Assembly: GCA_002696735.1 (NCBI GenBank)
Contig: NZSL01000010.1
Coordinates: 44,983 to 108,982, forward strand
DNA: 64,000 nt
Source of the DNA: Methylophaga sp.
GTDB lineage: Bacteria > Pseudomonadota > Gammaproteobacteria > Nitrosococcales > Methylophagaceae
Direction of reading: 5' to 3'
Shown in pieces: positions 38,668 to 47,471 of the stretch. A program made the position numbers and the translations under genes. Position 1 is the stretch's first letter. Each line of letters starts with the position of its first letter. Below the pieces are notes generated by a model. It searched no databases. It saw only the letters and a list, made by a program, of their open reading frames with translations, and had not been told where the DNA came from.

Positions 38668-39351
38668 TTAAATAATTTCCTGAACTTCACTAAATGGTAC
38701 CGAACCGATACCGGCCAGATTCATGGTCAAACCTTGTCCACCAGAGCCAACCAAAACGCTATCTACTTTGGCTATCACCGCGGTAGCAAAGGCGGTGTTT
38801 TGCCCATCGACACTACCTGTTGCCATAAACTGATAGGCCCCTTCTGGCATCGCCTCACCCTCATTATTCAATCCATCCCATTCAAAGTTGGTATACCCCG
38901 AGGCAGCCCCCATTGGAATGGTTCTTACCAATTCACCAGTGTCGTTATAAATCTTAAGTTCCAGATTAGACACGGGATCTGCTACGTTAATCTGGCCGCG
39001 CATTGGGGCATCAGCTGTCATCACACCTATTGAAGAGGGAACCAGTACTGAACGACCAACTAATGACGATCCTTGCAGAGCCTGATCGGACTGCATGGCC
39101 TTAGCAAAGCTGCCAAAGGAATCCTGTAAATCACTGATACCACTCACCGTACTGAAGGAGGCAATCTGTCCGAGAAAGTCTCCGCTTTCCATTGGCTTAA
39201 GCGGATCTTGATTCATCAGTTGCGTGGTCATCAAGGACATAAAATCCTCCATTTGCAACTTACCAGGATCATTTTTCTCTTCTGTAGTACTTGTTGTACT
39301 TTTACTGTTGAGAAAAGCATAGGGATTGTCGCTCACACCATTTATTGCCAT
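38668..39351 (-). CDS. flgD: Hook cap / assembly protein FlgD
   Basis: FlgD caps the hook during assembly. It has 227 residues: the N-terminal segment PGKLQMEDFMSLMTTQLMNQDPLKPMESGDFLGQIASFS is the most conserved part of the family, followed by the FlgD Ig-like/FLG domains (LKIYNDTGELVRTI, FEWDGLNNEGEAMPEG). It lies between flgC and flgE. Confidence 0.96.
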   Translation of the reverse strand: MAINGVSDNPYAFLNSKSTTSTTEEKNDPGKLQMEDFMSLMTTQLMNQDPLKPMESGDFLGQIASFSTVSGISDLQDSFGSFAKAMQSDQALQGSSLVGRSVLVPSSIGVMTADAPMRGQINVADPVSNLELKIYNDTGELVRTIPMGAASGYTNFEWDGLNNEGEAMPEGAYQFMATGSVDGQNTAFATAVIAKVDSVLVGSGGQGLTMNLAGIGSVPFSEVQEII

Positions 39352-39369
39352 TTCTATGACTCCCTGCGG

Positions 39370-39783
39370 TTATTTGCCAAGCTGCAATGTGGCTAGCAGC
39401 AATTGTTTGGAAGTGTTGGCAATCTCAACATTGTTCTGATATGAACGAGAAGCCGACATCATATTTGCCATTTCTGCAATGGCGTCTACGTTTGAGTGAT
39501 AAACATAACCGTTGTCATCTGCCAGAGGATGTGAAGGGTTGTATTCCTGGCGAACCGGAGCCTGACTTTCTGTTATGCCTAATACTTGAACAGACCCTGA
39601 TTTATATCCTTGCTGTGCATCGTCCAACACCGTAGAAAACACCGGTTGCCGTGTGCGGTAGGTCTCGTTCACGCTACTACTGACGCTGTCTGCGTTGGCC
39701 AGATTACTGGCTGTGGTATTGAGTCGCAGTGATTGCGCACTCATTCCACTGCCTGCAATATCAAAAATATTAAATAAAGACAT
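39370..39783 (-). CDS. flgC: Proximal rod protein FlgC
   Basis: FlgC is a proximal rod subunit. It has 137 residues with the rod N-terminus (FDIAGSGMSAQSLRLNTTAS, NLANADSVSSS) and the C-terminus VDAIAEMANMMSASRSYQNN typical of FlgC. It starts six bases after flgB. Confidence 0.96.
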   Translation of the reverse strand: MSLFNIFDIAGSGMSAQSLRLNTTASNLANADSVSSSVNETYRTRQPVFSTVLDDAQQGYKSGSVQVLGITESQAPVRQEYNPSHPLADDNGYVYHSNVDAIAEMANMMSASRSYQNNVEIANTSKQLLLATLQLGK

Positions 39784-39789
39784 GGCAGA

Positions 39790-40191
39790 TTATTCCCCTT
39801 TGATCGCTTTGGTCAGACCTTTGAAGCGTGAACCTAAAAATTCGAGACTGGCTTGGTACTGAACGGCATTTTGCATAAACTGTGCCTGCTCCACTTGCTC
39901 ATCCACAGTATTACCGTCCAAAGAGTCTTGCATCGTGGTCCGATACTGGGTGACAGCCTCAAATGGGTTTCCGTTGTTACCGGCAATATGTTTCTGATGA
40001 GTCATATTCAAAGCGGCAGATTTTTGTCCTGCTGCCGCCATTTGCAATGCCGATTGAAAATCCATATCTTTCGCTTTGAAGTTTGGCGTGTCTGCATTGG
40101 CCAGATTCGTCGCCAGCATTTCTGCCCGCTGCGTCCTGATACGCAAAGCATCGGCATGAATCCCAAGAGCAGAATCAAAATTTATCGGCAT
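39790..40191 (-). CDS. flgB: Proximal rod protein FlgB
   Basis: FlgB is a proximal rod subunit. The protein is 133 residues from the ATG at 40191, which has GGAG seven bases upstream; an in-frame TTG at 40209 is rejected. It shows ALRIRTQRAEMLATNLANAD and TPNFKAKDMDFQSAL, the FlgB signature, and ends with QYQASLEFLGSRFKGL. It is the first gene of flgBCDEFG, led by a sigma-54 type promoter. The usual upstream neighbours (flgA, flgM, cheV, cheR) are absent here. Confidence 0.95.
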   Translation of the reverse strand: MPINFDSALGIHADALRIRTQRAEMLATNLANADTPNFKAKDMDFQSALQMAAAGQKSAALNMTHQKHIAGNNGNPFEAVTQYRTTMQDSLDGNTVDEQVEQAQFMQNAVQYQASLEFLGSRFKGLTKAIKGE

Positions 40192-40231
40192 GCTGTTTCT
40201 CCACAACAATCATTTACTTGAAGTCACCTAA

Positions 40232-40246
40232 GCATCTTGCATGCCA
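40232..40246 (-). promoter_or_regulatory. Sigma-54 type promoter of flgB operon
   Basis: The minus strand reads TGGCATGCAAGATGC, GG-N10-GC, with the predicted start near 40220, about 30 bases before flgB. Two 10-base direct repeats lie about 66-98 bases upstream of that start. Confidence 0.72.
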
Positions 40247-40285
40247 CAATTTATTATCAATATTAATCAATCACTTAAACGTACT

Positions 40286-40317
40286 GCGGCAAGCTATAAA
40301 AACCAAAGCGGCAAGCT
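40286..40317. repeat. Pair of direct repeats GCGGCAAGCT in flgB/fimT intergenic region
   Basis: GCGGCAAGCT occurs at 40286-40295 and 40308-40317, 22 bases apart (about two helical turns). The second copy also starts a small hairpin (GGCAA-GCTG-TTGCC, 40310-40323). The spacing and position suit an activator site for the flgB sigma-54 promoter or for the divergent pilin operon. The whole gap 40192-40520 also holds the two promoters listed; nothing else was seen in it. Confidence 0.5.
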
Positions 40318-40465
40318 GTTGCCACTCCACTGAACCAGCGGAATACTGCTGATATAATCCATGGCTTGTTTAGGTATTAATTGAAGAAAAACCTGTCAGG
40401 GACGATACATTTGCCAACTGGCTCACGTATTTAAAAAATAGATGGCGGGCAAGCAGCATAAGTGC

Positions 40466-40494
40466 TTGACCCACAATAGTTTTAGCGTTAAAAA
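40466..40494 (+). promoter_or_regulatory. Possible promoter of the minor pilin operon
   Basis: TTGACC at 40466-40471 (five of six), a 17-base spacer, and TAAAAA at 40489-40494 (four of six), 27 bases before the fimT GTG. A weaker GG-N10-GC match lies at 40443-40457 (TGGCGGGCAAGCAGC), but its -12 part is poor. Confidence 0.4.
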
Positions 40495-40520
40495 CAAAGA
40501 CCTACAAGGAGCGTCAACAA

Positions 40521-41072
40521 GTGAAAAAGTTTGCAGCAAATAATGGTTTCACACTGATCGAATTAATGATCACACTGGTTGTTGTCATTATTTTGATTTC
40601 AATTGCTGCCCCAAGTTTTAATGCAATGATTCGTGATAATCGTCTGGCCACTGAAGCCAATAATTTTTTAGGTTCATTACAGCTCGCCAAAAGCGAAGCA
40701 ATACGTCGGGGAGTTCAGGTCACCATGCTCCGTGATGGCAATGCTGCTGGTGAATGGCACGGTGGCTGGAGAATTTTCACTGACTGGAATCGAAATGAAA
40801 CATTTGATGGTAACGCAAATGCTACCGACTGCAGTGTAGAGGGACAAGATTGCTACCTGAGAATTTATGATTCTTTGGGAAACAATCTCACCCTTACCGG
40901 AGACGCTAAATATCAGGATTGGATAGCCTTCAGCCCCTCTGGAGAGGTTTTAAGCTCTGGTGGAGGATTACCAATGGGAACTTTTACGCTGTGTACTCCA
41001 AACGCAAATCAGCGAAATATTGTTTTCAATAATGCGGGCCGCATGCAAGTGCGGGAGGGAGCAGCATGCTGA
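40521..41072 (+). CDS. fimT: Minor type IV pilin FimT/FimU (GspH-type)
   Basis: This is a minor pilin that helps prime type IV pilus assembly at the inner membrane. The 183-residue protein has a class III prepilin signal (KFAANNG|FTLIELMITL, cleavage after G9, Glu5 of the mature protein) and a hydrophobic helix. The GspH/FimT region includes FLGSLQLAKSEAIRRGVQV. The start is GTG with AAGGAG eight bases upstream. It is the first gene of fimT-pilVWX-pilY1-pilY2-pilE. Confidence 0.9.
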   Translation: MKKFAANNGFTLIELMITLVVVIILISIAAPSFNAMIRDNRLATEANNFLGSLQLAKSEAIRRGVQVTMLRDGNAAGEWHGGWRIFTDWNRNETFDGNANATDCSVEGQDCYLRIYDSLGNNLTLTGDAKYQDWIAFSPSGEVLSSGGGLPMGTFTLCTPNANQRNIVFNNAGRMQVREGAAC

Positions 41073-41536
41073 AAATAAAACAATCTGGCTTTACTTTGTT
41101 GGAAGTAATGGTTGCCGTATTTGTGCTATCTGTGGGATTGCTGGGTTTGGCCCATTTACAGATAACCGCTTTAAAAACCAATCAAAGTGCTGATCTTCGT
41201 ACCCAGGCATCCTTATATGCATCTGATATTCTGAATCGTATGCGAGCAAATCGAGTAGCGAGTCAAAATGGTCTTTATGTCATTGCCACTACAGATGGTA
41301 TACCCAACGCTGGAGGTAATGTTTCTAACCAGGATCTTCATGAATGGAGAACAAGTCTCTCCAATGCTTTACCTGGAGGTACAGGCGGCATTAACTGTCC
41401 AGCATTTAATAACTTAAATGAGTTCATTTGTACTATCACAATTGAGTGGCGTGACATACATCTAGGAGACAACGCCAACAATATCAACTATAACGAATTA
41501 GCAACTAAAACATTAACGATGGAAGGGGCTTTATGA
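41066..41536 (+). CDS. pilV: Minor type IV pilin PilV
   Basis: PilV is a minor pilin of 156 residues with a prepilin signal (KQSG|FTLLEVMVAVFVLSVGLLG) and the PilV segment AHLQITALKTNQSADLRTQASLYASDI, followed by DILNRMRANR. It overlaps fimT by seven bases and pilW by four (ATGA). PilV acts with PilW, PilX and PilY1 in the tip or priming complex. Confidence 0.92.
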   Translation: MLKIKQSGFTLLEVMVAVFVLSVGLLGLAHLQITALKTNQSADLRTQASLYASDILNRMRANRVASQNGLYVIATTDGIPNAGGNVSNQDLHEWRTSLSNALPGGTGGINCPAFNNLNEFICTITIEWRDIHLGDNANNINYNELATKTLTMEGAL

Positions 41537-42597
41537 ATAATCAACGCGGCCTTTCTCTGGTTGAATTAATGGTAGCTATCGTTCTGGGACTGATCTTGGT
41601 TGCGGGCGTAATTGAATTGTTCGTTAATAACCGTCAGGTATATCGTGTTCAGGAAGCAAAAGCGCGAATGCAGGAAGATGGACGTTTTGCACTGCACCAT
41701 ATAAGCCGAATAATGCTAAATTCAGGCTATAGGGGATGTGATTCCTTACAAAATCAAAATGCCAATGTGGAACAGGACAAACGCCCCTTAGAAAATGTAT
41801 TAAATAGTGCTAACGCTTATTTATGGCGTTTGGATATACCCATCGAAGGTAGTGAAGGTACAAGCGGCGCATTTAATCCCGCTCTTGATGCAACGATCAG
41901 TGCTAATGCCCTAGCAGGGTCAGATGTCATTACAATTCGCACTGTAAGTTCTGGTCATGCAAATATTATCGATCATGACAGCACTGACTTTACTGCACCA
42001 CTTGAAACCGGTACCGACAATACTTTTACACCATGTGACCCTGATCCTGCCAGTCCAGACTATGAAGCTACTTGCAGCAATATTGCTTTGGTTACGACCT
42101 GTGATAGTGCCGCCATCTTTCAAATTACCAATGATCCTTCTTCAGGAACAATAGAACATGCAGCTGGTGTGGGTTCACCCGGCAATTCTTCAGCTAATTT
42201 AGGTGATAACTTTGGTGGTGGTTGGCTAAATACTTATTCTGCAAATACTTTTTATATTCGACAAGGCGTTTCGGGTCCTTCTCTTTATCAAAAAGTGCTG
42301 GATAACGCATCTCAGGAGCTTATTGAAGGCGTTGAGAGAATGGAAATTCTCTACGGTGTTGATACTAATCAGGATTTTTCTGTAGATGCATACAGAACAG
42401 CAAATGCAGTAGGAAATTGGGCAAACGTAATCAGTGTTCGTATAAGTCTTTTAATGGTGAGTCTGGAAAACAATCTGGTAGTGGATGGACCCCAGGATTA
42501 TTACTTCAATGGTGCCACTATTACTCCTGCTGCTAATGACCGCCGACTGAGACGCGTCTTTACTCAAACTATTGTTCTACGCAATCGCACATCATGA
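41533..42597 (+). CDS. pilW: Minor type IV pilin PilW
   Basis: PilW is the largest minor pilin of the set, 354 residues. The signal is NNQRG|LSLVELMVAIVLGLIL, followed by the PilW pattern (ARMQEDGRFALHHISRIMLNSGYRGC). A long C-terminal domain with CD/TTC cysteine pairs (about residues 175-205) may hold disulfides. It overlaps pilV and pilX by four bases each. Confidence 0.92.
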   Translation: MNNQRGLSLVELMVAIVLGLILVAGVIELFVNNRQVYRVQEAKARMQEDGRFALHHISRIMLNSGYRGCDSLQNQNANVEQDKRPLENVLNSANAYLWRLDIPIEGSEGTSGAFNPALDATISANALAGSDVITIRTVSSGHANIIDHDSTDFTAPLETGTDNTFTPCDPDPASPDYEATCSNIALVTTCDSAAIFQITNDPSSGTIEHAAGVGSPGNSSANLGDNFGGGWLNTYSANTFYIRQGVSGPSLYQKVLDNASQELIEGVERMEILYGVDTNQDFSVDAYRTANAVGNWANVISVRISLLMVSLENNLVVDGPQDYYFNGATITPAANDRRLRRVFTQTIVLRNRTS

Positions 42598-43133
42598 ATA
42601 AACTAATGGCAACCAATCAAAAAGGTGCGGCGTTAATCGTCAGCTTAATTATTCTGGTGTTAATGACCTTGTTAGGTCTATCCAGTATTAGCACCAGCTC
42701 ACTTGAAGAGAAAATGACCGCCAACCTTCGGGATCATGAATTAGCTTTCCAGGCAGCTGAAATTGCACTACGTGATGCTGAGAAAAGAATCTCTGCATTT
42801 GTCACTGAACCGATTGCAACCCAAGACGGCAGTAATGAAAACACTTGGAATACAAATGCCATGGATCCTACTCCAACGAATGCAGCACCATGGTGGCTGG
42901 AGCGCGATGCAGCCTGGTGGAGCGCCAATGGAGTTGCTTCAGTAAACGTCGCTAACGTAGCTACACCTCCCAGATATATTATTGAAGAATTAGTTTTTGA
43001 CAATGATGATGAAAACAAAGGAACAGGTTCCCCAGTTGACGGCATTGTCCATTATCGTATTACAGCTCGCGGTACCGGTGGTTCTGACCAGGCCAGAGTT
43101 TTATTGCAAAGCACTGTTATTAAGAGGTACTGA
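42594..43133 (+). CDS. pilX: Minor type IV pilin PilX
   Basis: The 179-residue protein opens with the PilX-type segment NQKGAALIVSLIILVLMTLLGLSS and continues MTANLRDHELAFQAAEIALRDAE. The residue after the cleavage site is Ala and there is no Glu5, as in other PilX. It starts with ATGA overlap to pilW and ends two bases before pilY1. Confidence 0.92.
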   Translation: MNKLMATNQKGAALIVSLIILVLMTLLGLSSISTSSLEEKMTANLRDHELAFQAAEIALRDAEKRISAFVTEPIATQDGSNENTWNTNAMDPTPTNAAPWWLERDAAWWSANGVASVNVANVATPPRYIIEELVFDNDDENKGTGSPVDGIVHYRITARGTGGSDQARVLLQSTVIKRY

Positions 43134-43135
43134 TA

Positions 43136-46100
43136 ATGAGAAATTTCATCTTAAAATACGCAGTGGGATTTATTTTATTAATAAGTAATGGTGCTTTTGC
43201 TACAACATTAAATATCAGCAATGTTCCACTTTATCTGGGTGGTAGTATTGAGCCGAATATCATGTTTACACTTGATGATTCGGGATCTATGCAATGGGAA
43301 GTAATGCCTGATGAAAATCGAAATTTCAGCAGCTATATTTTCCCACGACCTAGCAATTTATATGGTGGGGTAACCTACGCAAATCAAATTGCAAATTTTG
43401 ATGATGATAACGTTCATAACTTTTTTACACGATCGTCAGCTAATAATGCGGTTTTTTATAATCCCGATGTAACCTATGTACCATGGAGTAATGCCGACGG
43501 TACCAGCATGGGAAACGCAAATGTCAACAATGCTTTATATAACCCTGCTATTCCAGCCCTTGGGGGCATTGATTTAGTAAATCAACAAACCCAGTTTGCT
43601 TGTTGGTTTAGGAATACCAGTGACCTCACACAGGCATTCGGGGATCCATGTAACGGTAATCACAGCTTCTGGCCAATCACTTATTACAAATATAATGGTG
43701 GCAGCCGCACAGCTAGAAGCAGCTATACCAGAGTTCAAATTACTACTTCAACCTCATCCTCTACTACTTTCACCAGCCCTAGTGGCATTGTTAGAACCAA
43801 AGCAGAAGAAATTCAAAACTTTGCTAATTGGTTCCAATACTATCGCTCGCGAGTTTTGACTGCGAGAGCGGGCGTCGGCAGAGCTTTTGCCAAACAAGGT
43901 TCGAATCTACGTGTCGGTTTCGCAGCAATTAATCAGGGCAGCAAAACGATTGACGGTGTTACTAGTAATCGGGCGGTTATTGAAGGGTTGAGACAATTTT
44001 CCGGTTCAAACCGAGCAGATTTTTTTGACAACCTTTACGAGCGCGTAATTAACAACTCAGGAACTCCTCTTCGCTCCGCCACCAATAGTGTTGGCCAATA
44101 TTTCGAAAGAACTGATAACTCCGGTCCGTGGGGAAATACACCGGGTACTAACAATGATGCAGAACATCTTTCATGCCGTCAGAGCTATCATATTTTAACA
44201 ACTGATGGTTACTGGAATGGCTCTAGCCCAGGGGTTGGCAATACTGATGGTACGAGTGGAGAAGTGATATCAGGTCCAGATAATGATGATTATCAATATA
44301 CTCCAGTAAATCCATATACAGATGCGTGGGATAACACCTTGGCGGATGTTGCAATGGAATATTGGAAACGCGATCTTCGGGAAGATTTAACTAATAATGT
44401 CCCTACAAATCAGGAAGATCCTGCGTTCTGGCAGCATTTAGTGAATTTTACAGTAGGACTAGGGGTTAATGGTACGTTAGATCCTGATACAGATTTCGAA
44501 GCATTAGCGTCTGGAAGTATAGGTTGGCCAGAACCCTCGGCAGATGCAGAGGAAAATATCGATGATCTTTGGCACGCTGCTGTTAACAGCCGTGGTTCCT
44601 TCTTTAGCGCGACAGACCCTGATACTTTTGCTGATTCTTTAGCAGCTATTCTGTCAAATATTTCATCAAGGACTTCTTCGGCTGCCTCTGTTGCATTAAA
44701 TTCTGGTTCCGTATCTGGTGACAGTAAAATTTATCAAGCACGATTTGATAGTGGAGACTGGAGCGGTCAGTTGTTAGCCTTTAGCATTAACGATGATGCC
44801 ACACTTGGGGGCGTTGCTTGGGATGCTGGAACACTGATACCCGCTGCGAATGATCGTGTTATTGCAACTTATGATGGAAATTCTGGACAGCCTTTCCGTT
44901 GGGCATCAATTTCAGCTAGCCAACAAACTCAACTTGGTAGTCAATCAATTTTAAATTATATCCGTGGTGACCAATCCAATGAAGCCAGTAATGAAGGTGG
45001 TACGCTTAGAAATAGAAATCGTTTACTTGGCGATATTATAAATTCTGCCCCAACTTATGCAGCAGCCCCAGGTTCACGTTATCAAGATAACTGGGGAAAT
45101 TCTCAACCTGAAACAGCAAGTCCTTATTCAGCTTATGTGGTGGCAAATATTAATCGGCAAGGATTAGTTTTTGTAGGTGCAAATGATGGAATGCTTCATG
45201 CTTTTGATGCCGATACTGGGGTTGAAAAATTTGCCTATGTTCCCAATGCGGTTTACAACAATTTAAATAATTTGAGCAATACCAGTTATACACACAAATA
45301 CTATGTGGATGGCAGCCCGACAATAGTAGATGCCTTTATCAATGGTAGTTGGCGCACCGTGCTCGTTTCAGGACTAGGTGCAGGCGGACAAGGTATGTTT
45401 GCATTAGATATAACTGATCCAACAAGCCTTAATACAGAGGCAAATGTTGCTAGTAAAGTTTTATGGGAATTTACAGATCAGGATGAAAGAGATCTTGGGT
45501 TTACATTTGGACAAGCAAGTATTGTTCGACTAAATAATGGCGAATGGGCAGCTCTAGTTGGCGGTGGCTATAACAATACTGCAGACAATAATTTAGACAG
45601 TAATGATGCTCAAGACAGCCAGACTGGTAATGGAGTCATTTATCTTATAAATCTTGCAGATGGTAGTTTGATTAAGAAGTTTGACACATTGGTTGGTACT
45701 AATGATGATCCAACCGGTGCTCAACGACCAAATGGTATCGCTTCCCCAACAGCAATTGATATTAATAATGACAATATAGTAGACGCTATTTATGCTGGGG
45801 ATTTATTCGGAAACGTTTGGAGTATAAATGTAACCGGCCAGGATGAGGATAATTGGGACTTTACCTATCTTGATTCCGATAATCCTGAACCACTCTACAC
45901 GGCTTGTGCAGGAGAAACTTGTACAGGGGCGAATATTCAACCTATAACAACTCGCATTCAAGTTGTAAAACACCCTAGGGAAAATGGCTATTTGTTATTA
46001 TTTGGTACGGGTAAATACTTTGAAGTAGGGGATAATTCTAGTGAAAATCAAGTCACTCAGAGTTTTTATAGTATTTGGGATAAAAGACTGTCAGAGCTGA

Positions 46101-46675
46101 TAGCTTTTGACCGAAGCGATCTTTTACAACAACAAATTCTGCAACAGGTATCTGTAGATGGCTTCAATTATCGTATTACTTCTGATGAGCTGATTAATTG
46201 GACAGAACATTCTGGTTGGTACATTGATCTTGTTAATCAGGATGTAAATTCAGGTAACCTGGGAGAAAGACAAGTAAGTAATGCCATTATTCGTAATGGG
46301 CGGATTATATTTACTACTTTAATTCCATCAGATGATCCTTGTGCATTCGGTGGATCTGGTTGGTTAATGGAAATGAATTATGCTACGGGTGCAAGATTAT
46401 CCTATTCGCCCTTTGATGTTAATGGAGATGGCGTTTTTACATCTGAAGACTTCTTTATGATTGATACAGATGGGGATGGTGACCCAGATACTGAAGTTCC
46501 ATACAGCGGAAAAGAATCAAAAGTAGGTATTATTCCAACGCCAAGTATCGTCAATCAACCCGGTGGACAACAGGAAATTAAATATACCAGTGGTGCTGAT
46601 GGCAATATTGAAGTAACGATTGAAAATCCTGGTCCAGGATATGAGGGACGTCAATCATGGCGTCAATTGCAGTAA
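43136..46675 (+). CDS. pilY1: Type IV pilus tip adhesin/biogenesis factor PilY1
   Basis: PilY1 is a secreted pilus-associated protein involved in adhesion, extension and surface sensing. It is 1179 residues with a signal peptide (about 1-22, ending FA|TT). The N-terminal half has a von Willebrand A-like fold with MIDAS-type DDSGS at 47-51. The C-terminal half is the PilY1 beta-propeller (VFVGANDGMLHAFDADTGVE, TVLVSGLGAGGQGMFALDI) with the calcium loop DINNDNIVDAIYAGDLFGN. A further DVNGDGVFTSEDF loop near residue 1100 looks EF-hand-like. It lies between pilX and pilY2. Confidence 0.95.
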   Translation: MRNFILKYAVGFILLISNGAFATTLNISNVPLYLGGSIEPNIMFTLDDSGSMQWEVMPDENRNFSSYIFPRPSNLYGGVTYANQIANFDDDNVHNFFTRSSANNAVFYNPDVTYVPWSNADGTSMGNANVNNALYNPAIPALGGIDLVNQQTQFACWFRNTSDLTQAFGDPCNGNHSFWPITYYKYNGGSRTARSSYTRVQITTSTSSSTTFTSPSGIVRTKAEEIQNFANWFQYYRSRVLTARAGVGRAFAKQGSNLRVGFAAINQGSKTIDGVTSNRAVIEGLRQFSGSNRADFFDNLYERVINNSGTPLRSATNSVGQYFERTDNSGPWGNTPGTNNDAEHLSCRQSYHILTTDGYWNGSSPGVGNTDGTSGEVISGPDNDDYQYTPVNPYTDAWDNTLADVAMEYWKRDLREDLTNNVPTNQEDPAFWQHLVNFTVGLGVNGTLDPDTDFEALASGSIGWPEPSADAEENIDDLWHAAVNSRGSFFSATDPDTFADSLAAILSNISSRTSSAASVALNSGSVSGDSKIYQARFDSGDWSGQLLAFSINDDATLGGVAWDAGTLIPAANDRVIATYDGNSGQPFRWASISASQQTQLGSQSILNYIRGDQSNEASNEGGTLRNRNRLLGDIINSAPTYAAAPGSRYQDNWGNSQPETASPYSAYVVANINRQGLVFVGANDGMLHAFDADTGVEKFAYVPNAVYNNLNNLSNTSYTHKYYVDGSPTIVDAFINGSWRTVLVSGLGAGGQGMFALDITDPTSLNTEANVASKVLWEFTDQDERDLGFTFGQASIVRLNNGEWAALVGGGYNNTADNNLDSNDAQDSQTGNGVIYLINLADGSLIKKFDTLVGTNDDPTGAQRPNGIASPTAIDINNDNIVDAIYAGDLFGNVWSINVTGQDEDNWDFTYLDSDNPEPLYTACAGETCTGANIQPITTRIQVVKHPRENGYLLLFGTGKYFEVGDNSSENQVTQSFYSIWDKRLSELIAFDRSDLLQQQILQQVSVDGFNYRITSDELINWTEHSGWYIDLVNQDVNSGNLGERQVSNAIIRNGRIIFTTLIPSDDPCAFGGSGWLMEMNYATGARLSYSPFDVNGDGVFTSEDFFMIDTDGDGDPDTEVPYSGKESKVGIIPTPSIVNQPGGQQEIKYTSGADGNIEVTIENPGPGYEGRQSWRQLQ

Positions 46676-46693
46676 TTTACTAAGGTTACCTGT

Positions 46694-46990
46694 ATGAAAA
46701 TATTTTCTATTCTGGTTTTTATGTTATTTAGTGCAAATGCATTTTCTGGTGCTAACACCAGTTTTACCCAGACTGGAGTTATCAGTGAAGAATCAGGCCA
46801 TTCAAATACTATAATAATTAATGACACCGCCTATCGGATAGATAGTAATACAAATGTTCATGCATTGGTTCGTCATGGTGAGTTAGGTCCTCAGCTTCCT
46901 GCAGGCGAACTAATCGGTTTCAATACAAAAAATGAAGAAAATAGTGAGCTGCCATATGTCACTGAAATTTGGTTACTCAATGCTAATTAA
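46694..46990 (+). CDS. Small exported PilY2-like protein
   Basis: This 98-residue protein has a signal peptide (MKIFSILVFMLFSANAFS) and a short beta-rich domain. The gene occupies the slot of pilY2 in the Pseudomonas order pilY1-pilY2-pilE, 18 bases after pilY1 and 14 before pilE. The sequence itself is not clearly recognised; the name rests on position, size and export signal. Function is unknown. Confidence 0.65.
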   Translation: MKIFSILVFMLFSANAFSGANTSFTQTGVISEESGHSNTIIINDTAYRIDSNTNVHALVRHGELGPQLPAGELIGFNTKNEENSELPYVTEIWLLNAN

Positions 46991-47004
46991 CAGGAACTGA
47001 GAAC

Positions 47005-47394
47005 ATGAACACTACTCCTCAGAGAGGTTTTACGCTAATTGAGTTGATGATAACGGTTGCGATCATTGCTATTATTGCTGCAATTGCTTACCCATCCTAC
47101 CTGGAGCAAGTTAGAGAGACTCGTAGATCGAATGCACAGGCTGATTTACTTGAACTGGTAAGTTTTATGGAAAGATATTATGGGGAAAACTTCACTTATG
47201 CAGGTGCCAATTTACCTTTCATAAATTCACCAAAGCAAGGTAACAGTTTTTATAACTTAAGTTTCACGGCCGCACCATCCGCCACAGCTTATACAATCCA
47301 GGCAGCTCCTACAGGGGGGCAAGCAGCTGATCGTTGCGGAACAATGACGATTAACCATAATAATCAAAGAACACCAGCTAATGATTGTTGGTAA
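47005..47394 (+). CDS. pilE: Minor type IV pilin PilE
   Basis: This 129-residue pilin has the prepilin signal PQRG|FTLIELMITVAIIAIIA and the PilE pattern (AYPSYLEQVRETRRSNAQADLLELVSFMERYY, then GQAADRCGTMTINHNNQRTPANDCW). Two C-terminal cysteines probably form the D-loop disulfide. It is the last gene before a terminator. In this operon context it is the minor pilin PilE rather than the main subunit. Confidence 0.92.
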   Translation: MNTTPQRGFTLIELMITVAIIAIIAAIAYPSYLEQVRETRRSNAQADLLELVSFMERYYGENFTYAGANLPFINSPKQGNSFYNLSFTAAPSATAYTIQAAPTGGQAADRCGTMTINHNNQRTPANDCW

Positions 47395-47422
47395 CTTAGT
47401 AAGTTAGCAAGAAGTTTAACCC

Positions 47423-47455
47423 CATAAAAAAACCCGCGTTATGCGGGTCTTTTAT
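47423..47455. terminator. Bidirectional terminator between pilE and the adhesin gene
   Basis: ACCCGC-GTTAT-GCGGGT forms a 6-bp GC-rich stem, with CTTTTA on the plus side and seven T on the minus side. It lies 29 bases after the pilE stop and ends both convergent units. Confidence 0.8.
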
Positions 47456-47471
47456 GTATAGAGTTAACTAG

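Noticed and set aside
40443..40457. Sigma-54 promoter for the minor pilin operon
   Set aside because: GG-N10-GC spacing is right, but the -12 part (CAGC) is poor and a sigma-70-like site with correct spacing lies closer to the gene. Kept only as an alternative.
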